Below are positions 8,590 to 17,100 of a stretch of 64,000 nucleotides of DNA, in pieces. Below the pieces are notes generated by a model, which did no database searches, was not told the origin of the DNA, and worked only from the letters and a program-made list of their open reading frames with translations. Each line of letters starts with the position of its first letter. The stretch's first letter is position 1. The stretch covers positions 124,001-188,000 of the forward strand of contig JACKAL010000004.1 in assembly GCA_020635085.1 (NCBI GenBank). The letters run 5' to 3'. A program made the position numbers and the translations under genes. The DNA comes from Pseudobdellovibrionaceae bacterium. Lineage in GTDB: Bacteria > Bdellovibrionota > Bdellovibrionia > Bdellovibrionales > JAGQZY01.

Positions 8590-9153
8590 TTATTTCTTAA
8601 GATTTACTGGAAATGAGACATTAATATCCACGTTATCAGCGACTGTAATTCCCATATATTTAGGAATTGTAATTGAAAAATCACTCACTTTAATTGTTGT
8701 TGTGGCCGAAACCTGAATTTTTTCACCCTGCGTTTCCACGTGAATACGGAGTGGGACTGATTTTTCTTGGCCATGTAGAGATAATGTTCCATTCGTATCG
8801 ATATCTGTTTTAGAAATTTTTTCTAGTGGTTGGGGGAGGGCGATGTCTTTTACTTGCAATTTCGCTATAGGATATTTACCAACCTCTAAATATTTGTCCT
8901 TCATGTGTTCGTCACGCAAACTAATTCCTGTATCGAGGGTTTTTAAAGCTACACTAATGGTTCCACTAATTTTCTGATTCTCAACATTTAAATCAGGCTT
9001 AAGATCGTGACTTTCGCCAGTAATTTTGAGCATGGCAGGTTTGCCAACAGCCACAAATTTAATATCAGCTTTTTCAACCTTTGTGACATTTATAGCGTGG
9101 GCCGCGGGAAAAATATTGATCAGGGCACATAGAGTAAATTTTAAAAGCAACAT
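8590..9153 (-). CDS. YceI-family periplasmic protein
   Basis: A 187-residue exported protein with a signal peptide (FTLCALINIFPAAHA) and the YceI lipocalin-like fold. Motifs include the early KFVAVGKPAMLKITGESHDL, the DTGISLRDEHMKDKYLEV segment, which matches the family's D-x-R-x-xH-L-x-x-xFL/Y block, and a final VSFPVNL. YceI proteins bind long hydrophobic ligands such as isoprenoid quinones. AAGGAG precedes the ATG. It lies within the haem-protein operon, so a quinone-linked role alongside the cytochromes is possible. Confidence 0.85.
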   Translation of the reverse strand: MLLLKFTLCALINIFPAAHAINVTKVEKADIKFVAVGKPAMLKITGESHDLKPDLNVENQKISGTISVALKTLDTGISLRDEHMKDKYLEVGKYPIAKLQVKDIALPQPLEKISKTDIDTNGTLSLHGQEKSVPLRIHVETQGEKIQVSATTTIKVSDFSITIPKYMGITVADNVDINVSFPVNLKK

Positions 9154-9213
9154 AGAAACTCCTTCATTAGGGGATTGGCCGCCACTTACATGGCGGCCAA
9201 TTGTTGGAGAGGA

Positions 9214-9762
9214 TTAGAAACTTTTTGAGGTAACGGCACCCGTATCATCCATTTTGATGGTATATGTACGAGAGTCGTTTAATTGGATCACGATAGAGTA
9301 ACCCGTATTATCAGGCATATAATGAACTTGCGTTGCCATGTCGGCAACATCAACAAGGGCTTTGTCTTCCGAAACATGGTCTACAACAGCTTCGGCGCTA
9401 AGATCAATAATCGTTGCCATATCAAGACCTGAAAAAATGTTCGTAACGGGAGCTGATGTAAAGTCTACTGCATAACCTGTGACCTTTCCTTTTTGATCAA
9501 AATTCATAGTGATGGTATTGAGTTTGGAGCTATCAGCTGATGGCGATTTCAAGACCAAAGTATATCCTGCAGCTTGAGTCTGAATATCAATACTATTGAT
9601 ATTATATAAAAAGCTTTCATCGATTTCTTTTTTCTTGGCAAGGGCAGCGAGTTGATAAGAGGACTTCTCCACTACTTTCATCGCGCTCATGGCGGCATAG
9701 GACATACCAGTAAAAATTTGTGTAGCCAGTGTGAATATGATTAATTTCCAAATGTGTCTCAT
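9214..9762 (-). CDS. Exported protein with PepSY-like repeats, unknown function
   Basis: A 182-residue exported protein (signal peptide ending GMSYA-AMS) and first gene of the operon that continues with the YceI, barrel and cytochrome genes. It holds two similar beta-alpha blocks: GYTLVLKSPSADSSKLNTIT with MNFDQKGKVTGYAVDF, and GYSIVIQLNDSRTYTIKMDD with TGAVTSKSF. These resemble PepSY repeats (x-x-V-x-x-D-x-x-G-x-V). GAAGGAG lies five to six bases before the ATG. No enzyme motif is visible. Confidence 0.65.
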   Translation of the reverse strand: MRHIWKLIIFTLATQIFTGMSYAAMSAMKVVEKSSYQLAALAKKKEIDESFLYNINSIDIQTQAAGYTLVLKSPSADSSKLNTITMNFDQKGKVTGYAVDFTSAPVTNIFSGLDMATIIDLSAEAVVDHVSEDKALVDVADMATQVHYMPDNTGYSIVIQLNDSRTYTIKMDDTGAVTSKSF

Positions 9763-9896
9763 TATAGTTCTCCTTCTCTCTACTTTTGTTAGCTGTTTAT
9801 TTCTCGCCGATAGATTTCTACTACCGTCATGCTTGGTAGATTTAAACGATATGAGACAAAATTCAAAATCAATGTACTAAAACCTTAGGCCAATAT

Positions 9897-9911
9897 TTTA
9901 GTATTGCTAAA
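9897..9911. promoter_or_regulatory. Operator candidate between the divergent cytochrome-like units
   Basis: TTTAGTATTGCTAAA differs by one base from the perfect palindrome upstream of the TIGR02147 gene. It lies in the 336-bp intergenic region between the minus-strand operon (start 9762) and the plus-strand cytochrome-like lipoprotein (start 10099). A weaker related sequence, TTTAGCATTCATAAA, is at 9954-9968 and a half-site TACTAAAA is at 9875-9882. Nothing else definite was seen in this intergenic region apart from the promoter at 10000-10029. Confidence 0.4.
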
Positions 9912-9999
9912 AAGTTTTTCAAAAAACACGAAACTCCATGAATATACAGCATGTTTTAGCATTCATAAAATTTACCCCCTAAGTTTAAGCTTAATTAAA

Positions 10000-10029
10000 T
10001 TGCTGAAATTCTCCCGCCTCACTTACTAT
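10000..10029 (+). promoter_or_regulatory. Candidate promoter for the cytochrome-like lipoprotein
   Basis: TTGCTG at 10000-10005 and TACTAT at 10024-10029 are separated by 18 bp, about 70 bp before the ATG at 10099. This is a reasonable housekeeping-type match and was not compared with other promoters of the organism. Confidence 0.35.
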
Positions 10030-10098
10030 AAGAGGTAGAGAGTTCGCGGATGTGAATTTTTAAGTGAAAATCTAAAACTTATAAATAAAGGATTATTT

Positions 10099-10809
10099 AT
10101 GAAAATTGCTATCATATTCTTTTTGTTTTTTGCTGTTGGCTGTAGTCCTTCTTATAAAGCCGGCACACCAACATCTGATCCAACCAACAACAACGACAAT
10201 AATAATAGTGATAACAACAATAACTCAGACAACACGCCCCCTATTGCAGATTCCGACACCCTCGATTGGACTTTTATTAAAAGCAAAGTTCTTAATTCCT
10301 GTGTCGGTTGCCATGGGGGATCCATTGCACCCAAACTTACTACGAAAGCCGAAGTTATTGCCAATAAAACAACAGTTCTTAGCGAAATTGATACCGACAT
10401 GATGCCACCTGCCTCTAGTGGATTGAGTTTATTAAGTCGCTGTCAAAAAAGTGCTTTACATGCCTGGTTAGATGCCGGAGCACCTGATACAAGTACAATT
10501 CTTGTTGGATCTCTTTCGGAATGTGCTAGCGAACCACCACCGCCACCACCACCAATAGTTTATTTAGATTGGAATGTGGTAAACCAACAAGCGCTTGTTT
10601 CTTGTTCAGCTTGTCACGGCAAAACGTACAACACCTATGCCAATGCGAAAAAAAGAATTAAATCCATTTTAAGTGTGACCTCGAGTGGATCCATGCCACC
10701 TAAAAATCCACTGTCTCAGTGCCAGCTCTCGATTTTAAAAGCTTGGTCTGGGGCCAAGACACCACAGACGACAAATATTCCGGTGGCCACACTCAAGGGC
10801 TGCTCTTAG
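10099..10809 (+). CDS. Lipoprotein with two c-type haem domains and low-complexity linkers
   Basis: A 236-residue lipoprotein; the signal ends FFAVGC with Cys 15 as anchor. An Asn/Asp-rich linker (about residues 30-48) tethers two similar domains of about 85 residues joined by a run of seven prolines. Each domain has one haem motif (CVGCH, CSACH), one MPP motif and a CQ-x3-LxAW block; domain 1 ends in SLSEC. Both domains are homologous to the N-terminal half of the lipoprotein at 6783-7490. It is divergent from the haem-protein operon, with a shared operator candidate between them. Probable role: surface-tethered electron carrier. Confidence 0.8.
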   Translation: MKIAIIFFLFFAVGCSPSYKAGTPTSDPTNNNDNNNSDNNNNSDNTPPIADSDTLDWTFIKSKVLNSCVGCHGGSIAPKLTTKAEVIANKTTVLSEIDTDMMPPASSGLSLLSRCQKSALHAWLDAGAPDTSTILVGSLSECASEPPPPPPPIVYLDWNVVNQQALVSCSACHGKTYNTYANAKKRIKSILSVTSSGSMPPKNPLSQCQLSILKAWSGAKTPQTTNIPVATLKGCS

Positions 10810-10815
10810 TCGCTG

Positions 10816-11583
10816 TTAGCTGCGGAAGACATCGCGTACGGAGGCTTGATCGGTAGGATAGATCACCAACTCTTGAATATTAACATGTGAGGGCCGTGAT
10901 ACGGCCCAGGTGATTGTTTCGGCAATATCTTGAGCTGTCAGCGGGGTCATGTTTTGATAAACAGCTTTTGCTTTATTTTTATCGCGAAAACGTACTTCGG
11001 AAAATTCTGTCTCCACCATACCCGGCTCGATATTAGTCACACGAATATTTTTTCCCAAAGTGTCTAAACGCAGTGTCTCGGAAATAGCACGTACGCTGTG
11101 TTTGGTTGCAGAGTAAACAGCACCGCCTGGATAAATCCACCGACCCGCAACAGAACCAATATTGACAATATGACCCTTTTGGTTTTTTAAAAAATGTGGA
11201 AGTGTCTGGCGAGTTACATAGAGTAAACCTTTTATATTGGTATCAATCATTTCGTCCCAGTCACTCATATCACCTACTTGCAAGGGATCAGTGCCTCGCG
11301 CAAGTCCTGCGTTGTTAATGAGTATTTCTACACTGTGCAATCGATCTTCGTTTTGCTTAAACCACTCCACAACATCTTGCTTACTGCTCACGTCAAAAGG
11401 TGCCAAAGTCACTGACACTTGTGCGCTGAGTTCTTTCTCTATAGTATGAAGTCTTTCTCGACGACGCCCATTTAAAATAAGTGAATAACCCATTGCTGCA
11501 AAGGCGCGAGCCGTAGCGAGTCCGATTCCTGAAGTAGCTCCGGTAATAAAAACACTTTTTGTCTGCACTATTTCTTTCCCCAT
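10816..11583 (-). CDS. Short-chain dehydrogenase/reductase
   Basis: A 255-residue classical SDR, a cytosolic NAD(P)-dependent oxidoreductase. It has the Rossmann motif TGATSGIG, the NNAG motif (INNAGLARG), a catalytic Ser (IGSVAGRW) and YSATK with catalytic Tyr and Lys. An Arg-rich stretch after the second strand (NGRRRERL) suggests NADP preference. The layout matches the YdfG-like serine/3-hydroxy-acid dehydrogenase subgroup. Its 5' end overlaps the 3' end of the msrBA fusion by 16 bp, so it is probably the last gene of the methionine-sulfoxide repair operon. The substrate is unknown. Confidence 0.9.
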   Translation of the reverse strand: MGKEIVQTKSVFITGATSGIGLATARAFAAMGYSLILNGRRRERLHTIEKELSAQVSVTLAPFDVSSKQDVVEWFKQNEDRLHSVEILINNAGLARGTDPLQVGDMSDWDEMIDTNIKGLLYVTRQTLPHFLKNQKGHIVNIGSVAGRWIYPGGAVYSATKHSVRAISETLRLDTLGKNIRVTNIEPGMVETEFSEVRFRDKNKAKAVYQNMTPLTAQDIAETITWAVSRPSHVNIQELVIYPTDQASVRDVFRS

Positions 11584-12602
11584 ATTTTTTCTAAGTATTG
11601 ATCTCGACCCGAACGATAGCGATAATACTTATACTTGATCGTATGGTTTTTGTAAAAGTCTTGGTGATACGCTTCTGCAGGGTAAAACGCAGCGAACGGC
11701 TTAATAGGTGTTACAATTGGTTTATCATAGCGTTTTGATGCATCCATCTCAGATTTAGATTTTTCTGCTTCCTCGCGTTGCTTTTCATTCATGTAGAATA
11801 TACCGGTTGTGTATTGATCTCCACGATCGACAAATTGTCCACCAGCGTCGGTTGGGTCCACTTGATGCCAAAAAACATCTAACAGTTCTTTGTATGAAAT
11901 TTTTTGCGAATCAAAGGTGATTTCTATAGATTCCACATGCCCTGTTCCGCCAGCAGATACTTGCTTATACTCTGGATTTGCAACACGACCACCAGTAAAA
12001 CCGGAAATCACACTCTTAACTCCTGGCAGTTTTTCGAAGGGGGCCTCCATACACCAAAAACAACCGCCAGCAAACACGGCTTTTTCTTCTTTCGACTCGC
12101 TAGAAGAATCAATAAAAAGAGACACAAACTCGCCATAACCTTCTTTGGTGAGTTGGTCTTTCGGAATAAAACGTAAGGCCGCCGAGTTCATACAAAAACG
12201 AAGACCGGTAGGTTGTGGCCCGTCATTAAAAACATGGCCGAGATGGGAGTTGGCATAGCGGCTGCGCACCTCTGTGCGCGTAGTAAAAAATGTGTTGTCT
12301 TCTTTTTCGACGATGTTCGCAGGCACAAGTGCGCGACGAAAGCTCGGCCAGCCTGTACCTGAATCATATTTGTCTCGAGAACTAAACAATGGTTCGCCGG
12401 AGACCACATCCACATAAATACCGTCCTGATGATTATCCCAATATTTGTTTTTATAGGGTTTTTCGGTATCTTCTTTTTGTGTAACGGCGTATGCCAGCGG
12501 AGTTAATACTTTTTGCAGTTCTGTATCAGAAGGTTTTTTAAATTCACCCGGGCTCCAGGCCACACAGATCATCGATAATAAAATGAGCCAATACTTCATC
12601 AT
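11568..12602 (-). CDS. msrBA: Exported MsrB-MsrA fusion, peptide methionine sulfoxide reductase
   Basis: A 344-residue fusion that repairs both stereoisomers of methionine sulfoxide in proteins. A signal-like N-terminus (KYWLILLSMICVAWS) suggests a periplasmic location. The MsrB half (about residues 25-160) has YDSGTGWPSF, NSHLGHVF and the catalytic Cys in FCMNSAALRF. The zinc CxxC pairs are missing, since the segment reads YVDVVSGEPLFSS. The MsrA half has GCFWCME with the catalytic Cys, then FTGG and the C-terminal YHQDF. The order B-then-A differs from PilB-type fusions (A then B). AGGAAA lies close upstream of the start. It sits 33 bp downstream of the free-Met-sulfoxide reductase gene. 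Confidence 0.93.
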   Translation of the reverse strand: MMKYWLILLSMICVAWSPGEFKKPSDTELQKVLTPLAYAVTQKEDTEKPYKNKYWDNHQDGIYVDVVSGEPLFSSRDKYDSGTGWPSFRRALVPANIVEKEDNTFFTTRTEVRSRYANSHLGHVFNDGPQPTGLRFCMNSAALRFIPKDQLTKEGYGEFVSLFIDSSSESKEEKAVFAGGCFWCMEAPFEKLPGVKSVISGFTGGRVANPEYKQVSAGGTGHVESIEITFDSQKISYKELLDVFWHQVDPTDAGGQFVDRGDQYTTGIFYMNEKQREEAEKSKSEMDASKRYDKPIVTPIKPFAAFYPAEAYHQDFYKNHTIKYKYYRYRSGRDQYLEKIWGKK

Positions 12603-12635
12603 AATAAATTTCCTTTCCTGGGCACTGTCTAATGA

Positions 12636-13124
12636 TTAAACATCCCTATGGAACCAATAATTGGATAAATTAAGGTTCTCACTCATAATTACGCTCACCT
12701 CTTCGAAAAGTTGCAAATCTGCCTGAGAAAAACGGTTTTTTTTAGGTGAATCAATATCCAACACACCTACAACTTGATTATGCTGCCTAAGGGGCACAAC
12801 GATTTCTGCATTTGAGTCGGCATCGCAGGCAATGTGGTCAGAAAATTTATGAACATCGTTTACTAGCATGGAAGTGTTATTCGAAAACGCTGCACCACAC
12901 ACACCCCTCTCATAGGCAATTTCTGTGCACGCCGGTTTTCCCTGAAAAGGTCCCAAACGCAACTTGCTGCCATCATCGAAATAAAAACCCACCCAATTCA
13001 AATCGGGAATGGCTTGCATAAGTATGGCACTGATATTTGCGAGACTGCCAACAGTATTGGTTTGTTCGCAATATGCTTTTACATCGGATAAAATATCTCT
13101 GGGTGTATACATAACGAGTGGCAT
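12636..13124 (-). CDS. msrC: Free methionine-R-sulfoxide reductase (GAF type, fRMsr)
   Basis: A 162-residue cytosolic GAF-domain enzyme that reduces free L-methionine-(R)-sulfoxide. Family features are NWVGFYF, GPFQGKPACTEIAYERGVCG with two Cys, DHIACDADSNAEIVVPL with the third Cys, and GVLDIDSP. All three redox-relevant cysteines are present. It is the first gene of the set fRMsr - MsrBA - SDR on the minus strand, so the unit covers free and protein-bound methionine sulfoxide. Confidence 0.92.
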   Translation of the reverse strand: MPLVMYTPRDILSDVKAYCEQTNTVGSLANISAILMQAIPDLNWVGFYFDDGSKLRLGPFQGKPACTEIAYERGVCGAAFSNNTSMLVNDVHKFSDHIACDADSNAEIVVPLRQHNQVVGVLDIDSPKKNRFSQADLQLFEEVSVIMSENLNLSNYWFHRDV

Positions 13125-13238
13125 TATAATCTTTATTTGAGAAAAGGCGATCTTTGACTCTTTGCCTTAGATGACAGTTTGTATTTTATCACATTTTCAA
13201 GAAAGTAAAGGTTCAAGTCACTAGTCCTTTCGGCAAAT

Positions 13239-13946
13239 ATGATCTATAAAGCCCTAATGGATGACCTCATATCTCATAATTTACTATGCGTTCAAGAGCG
13301 TATTCGTGCGGCATGTCTACGCGTCAACCGTGACCCTAAAGATATACGTGTTTTGCTTGCAACTAAAACAGTTGCCCCAGAAAGATTAACAACAGCCACG
13401 GCTCTCAACTATAAGCTTTTTGGTGAAAACACTCTGCAGGAGCTCATCTTTAAGCAGGAACAGCTAACAAACTCTGATATTGAGTGGCATTTTATTGGGG
13501 CTCTGCAAAGCAAGAAGGCCAAAGAAGTTATCAAACGATGTACCATGATCCATAGCCTCGATCGCCTATCTCTAGCGCAAGAGCTGCAAAAACGTGCCAC
13601 TGAAAAACCCATTCCCGTTCTCATAGAAGTCAACTCCTCAGGAGAAGAGACAAAATCGGGGTTAGCACCCGAAGATGTGTGTGCATTTGCCAAAAACATC
13701 GAGTCTTTTAATAATCTCATTATCGCCGGTGTCATGACTTTAGCTGCACCCTCTTCCGATACGACTCTTGTTCGCCAATGTTTTCGTAAAACCAAAGATT
13801 GCTTTGTAAGACTACAAGAACTGCAATTAAAAAATGCCAAACTCTCTACTCTTTCTATGGGAATGTCGAATGATTTTGAAATGGCCATCGAGGAAGGCTC
13901 GACACTCATTCGCTTAGGCTCAATTGTCTTTGGCCCACGGTTATAG
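13239..13946 (+). CDS. yggS: YggS-family pyridoxal-phosphate homeostasis protein
   Basis: A cytosolic single-domain PLP-binding protein (PLPBP/YggS) that helps keep PLP and amino-acid pools balanced. It has 235 residues. LLATKTV holds the PLP lysine. The family blocks GENTLQE, WHFIGALQSKK, HSLDR, VNSSGEETKSGL and LSMGMSNDFEMAIEEGS are all present, as is the C-terminal IRLGSIVFGPR. No ribosome site is clear. An internal ATG at 13257 (MDDLISHNLL) fits the family length equally well. It is divergent from the methionine-sulfoxide repair operon. Confidence 0.93.
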   Translation: MIYKALMDDLISHNLLCVQERIRAACLRVNRDPKDIRVLLATKTVAPERLTTATALNYKLFGENTLQELIFKQEQLTNSDIEWHFIGALQSKKAKEVIKRCTMIHSLDRLSLAQELQKRATEKPIPVLIEVNSSGEETKSGLAPEDVCAFAKNIESFNNLIIAGVMTLAAPSSDTTLVRQCFRKTKDCFVRLQELQLKNAKLSTLSMGMSNDFEMAIEEGSTLIRLGSIVFGPRL

Positions 13947-14152
13947 GCATATAAATTTCAAAATAAAAATATCAGATTGATACACTTGTGTTCTTACATA
14001 TAACTAGATCTAAAAATTGATTTTTTTGACAAAATGATCATTAATTACAAAATGAATTATTAATATGAGACACATTTACTAATTATGTCTCTTTATAAGA
14101 ATATTAATCTGAGAAAATCTAAAGAAATTATCTAATATTTCGAAAAGAATTC

Positions 14153-17100
14153 GTGGACTTAAAGAATTTTCATCATTTGTTGTGGGCCTTAGTTCTCATA
14201 ACTCTAGTGATAGGCTGTGACGTCAAAGTTGACGTTAAGTCCGATTCTTTTGACGCTAGCAATAAAATCACCGGATTCTCCTCTCCTTCCGAAGCCGATT
14301 TTACTTCCGAATCCTATTACGATTTCACGTGGCCAGGCTATGTTTTAAATGGCTCTGATGCAAACTCTACAAGTAGCGTTCGCGTTGCTGCTGCAAGTGA
14401 AGATCTTTATCACATTAGCGTCTATGCGGATTCGAACTGTTCTACACAGCCAGTGTTGGAAGTGGATCAAGGAACGAATGAGTATCGACTTAATAGTTTA
14501 AACACCGAGAACCAACCGATGACCTTAGGCGTGCAGGTGCGTTTTGCCGATGGCACACTGGGCCCCGTCAACTGTTCGTCTCCAGTCGAAAAAGATATTA
14601 CTGCGCCGCTAATGACTCTTACAAGTTCTTCTCCGAGTCCTACAAATCAAGCTTCTCTTACTCTCACGGGAACGTGTAACGATAACCGTAAAATTGATGA
14701 CACCCCTGTTTATCTTTGTATAAAATCTGGCGGTTCATGCACATCATCAGACTTTACAACTAACCTTGCATGCAATAATGGAACTTTCACTTACACTTTC
14801 TCTCCTGCAGAAGGATTTTACGATATCAAATCGTACTCTATAGATCACGCTGAGAATAAATCGCTCACCCAATCTCTCGGACTTGTGATCGTCGATCGTT
14901 CGGCGCCATCCAATGTTATATTCACCGCACCGACAGTTCCAAGTACAATTGGCACAAATTCGTATGTATTTGCCTGGGCTGGCTCGGATGTGGGTCTTGC
15001 GGGTCTTTCGACAACGGCACCATATCAGTGGACCTTATATAATTCCAACAATTGTACTGGCGCGTCTGTCAGCAGTGGCACCACAACCAGTGCTACGACG
15101 ACAGCTAGCTCTCTTATCGATGGACAGCTTTACACTCTCAGTGTGACTGCCACCGACGAAGCCGGTAATACCAATTCAGCCGTATGTTCTCAGCCCATCT
15201 CCATCGCCATGAGTGCTCCTGTATTAAGCCTACAAGATAGCACCAATACGATTCCTGCTAATCAACAAACACATGCCAAAACAAACTTGATCAGTGCCAC
15301 CATCACCGGTGATCCTGCTGCAGCCGCTTGGTGTTTAAGCGAAACACAGTCTTCTCAACCCACATCTTCTGTTTGTAATGGTGGCGCTTGGGTGACTGTG
15401 CGTCCCACGTCTTTTACTTTAAGCGGTGGTGATGGTACAAAAACAGTTTATCTGTGGATCAAGGACTCTTTAGATAATGTGATCGCGCTTAATGGCACTG
15501 ATAACATCGTTCTCGACACCGTTGCTCCGGTTATTACCTTTTCATCTCCTGCGGCTAATAGTTCGCATAATGCCACTATCGATGTGACGGGAACTTGTGA
15601 AGCTGGCCTTTCTGTGGACTTCTCAGGCTCAGGCTTAAGTGCGCCTTCTTCTACCACGTGTCCTGCCGGTACTTTTTCCCAAACGCTGACATTCTCATCA
15701 GGAGATGGCGCTAAAATCATCAACGCTTCACAAACAGATGCCGCCAGTAACAGCACACAAATTACCCGTACTTTTATAAATGATACCACTCCACCAGTTC
15801 TCACGATAACAGCCCCTGCAGCTCTAACAGAAGTGCAATCCACACTGACTTTAACCGGAGCGTGCGAGACTGGTTTATCTGTGGATATTACTGGGGATAT
15901 CAGTGGACCGGTGAGTGCTGCATGTCCTGCCGGTACTTATAGTCAAAGCATTACCCTGTCCGCTGGCGACGGGACCAAGACGGTTACTGTCACGCAAACC
16001 GATGCAGCAAGCAATGCAACCAGTGTTTCGAGAGACTTTGTGCGCGATAACGTACCTCCAGCTTTAACCCAAACATTACTTGCAACACCTCTTTATACAA
16101 ATACAGACTCTGTCACGTACGGCGGAGCTTGCGAAAGCGGATATTCGATAGATATAAAACTTGGCGCAACAACTGAAAATTCCATTGCTTGTATTGCAAG
16201 TAACTGGACCTATACAGTAGCGACACAAACAAGCGATGCCACTTATAATTACTCTTTTATTCAAACGGATGCCGCTGGCAATAGCACAACTATTACCGCT
16301 CAGTGGATTCGAGATACTGTAGCACCCACATTAACTCTTTCGGCACCTACATCTTTTACCACGCTTGGCGACGCGGTAACCTTTACCGGAACCTGTGAAG
16401 TCGGCTTACCAAATGATATTGCCGTCAGTATTACCGATACCAACACCACAGCCTGTTCTGCCGGCAGCTGGTCGTATGCGGTGGCGAATCAAACAACAGA
16501 TAGTACACGAAGTTATAATTTTACACTGACCGATCAGGCTGGGAACTCGACAACTGTCACCGGCTCCTGGACGCGCGTGACAAGTACTCCAGCTTTAGCT
16601 TTGAGTGATTCGACCAATACCATTCCAGCCAATCAAAGCACTTATGCTAAAACCACGGGTATTGATGCGACTATTACATCCGATACTGCGGCTGTAGCTT
16701 GGTGTTTAAGTGAAACACAAACCACACAACCATCTGCCGCTACATGTACTGGTGGCGCGTGGGTCACAACACGCCCGACATCGTTTACTTTAAGCGGTAG
16801 CGATGGCGCAAAGACTATTTATTTATGGATTAAAGACTCTTTAGATCAGGTATTAAATGCGACAAGTACAGATAGTATTACTTTAGATACCACAGCACCT
16901 ACACCACTTGCTATCAGCACTCCGGCATCGGGAAGTTCACACAATGCCTCAGCGACATTAACCGGGACTTGCGAAACAGGGCTTAATGTGGATATCGCAG
17001 GTGCTGGTTTATCCACAACCTATAGTATTGCCTGTTCTGGCAGCGCCTACTCGCAAGCTGTTACCTTTACTGCCGGTGAGGGAGCGAAGGCGATAACTGT

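Noticed and set aside
13195..13235. GGTTCAAGTC resembling a tRNA T-arm
   Set aside because: The T stem does not pair and no acceptor stem is present.
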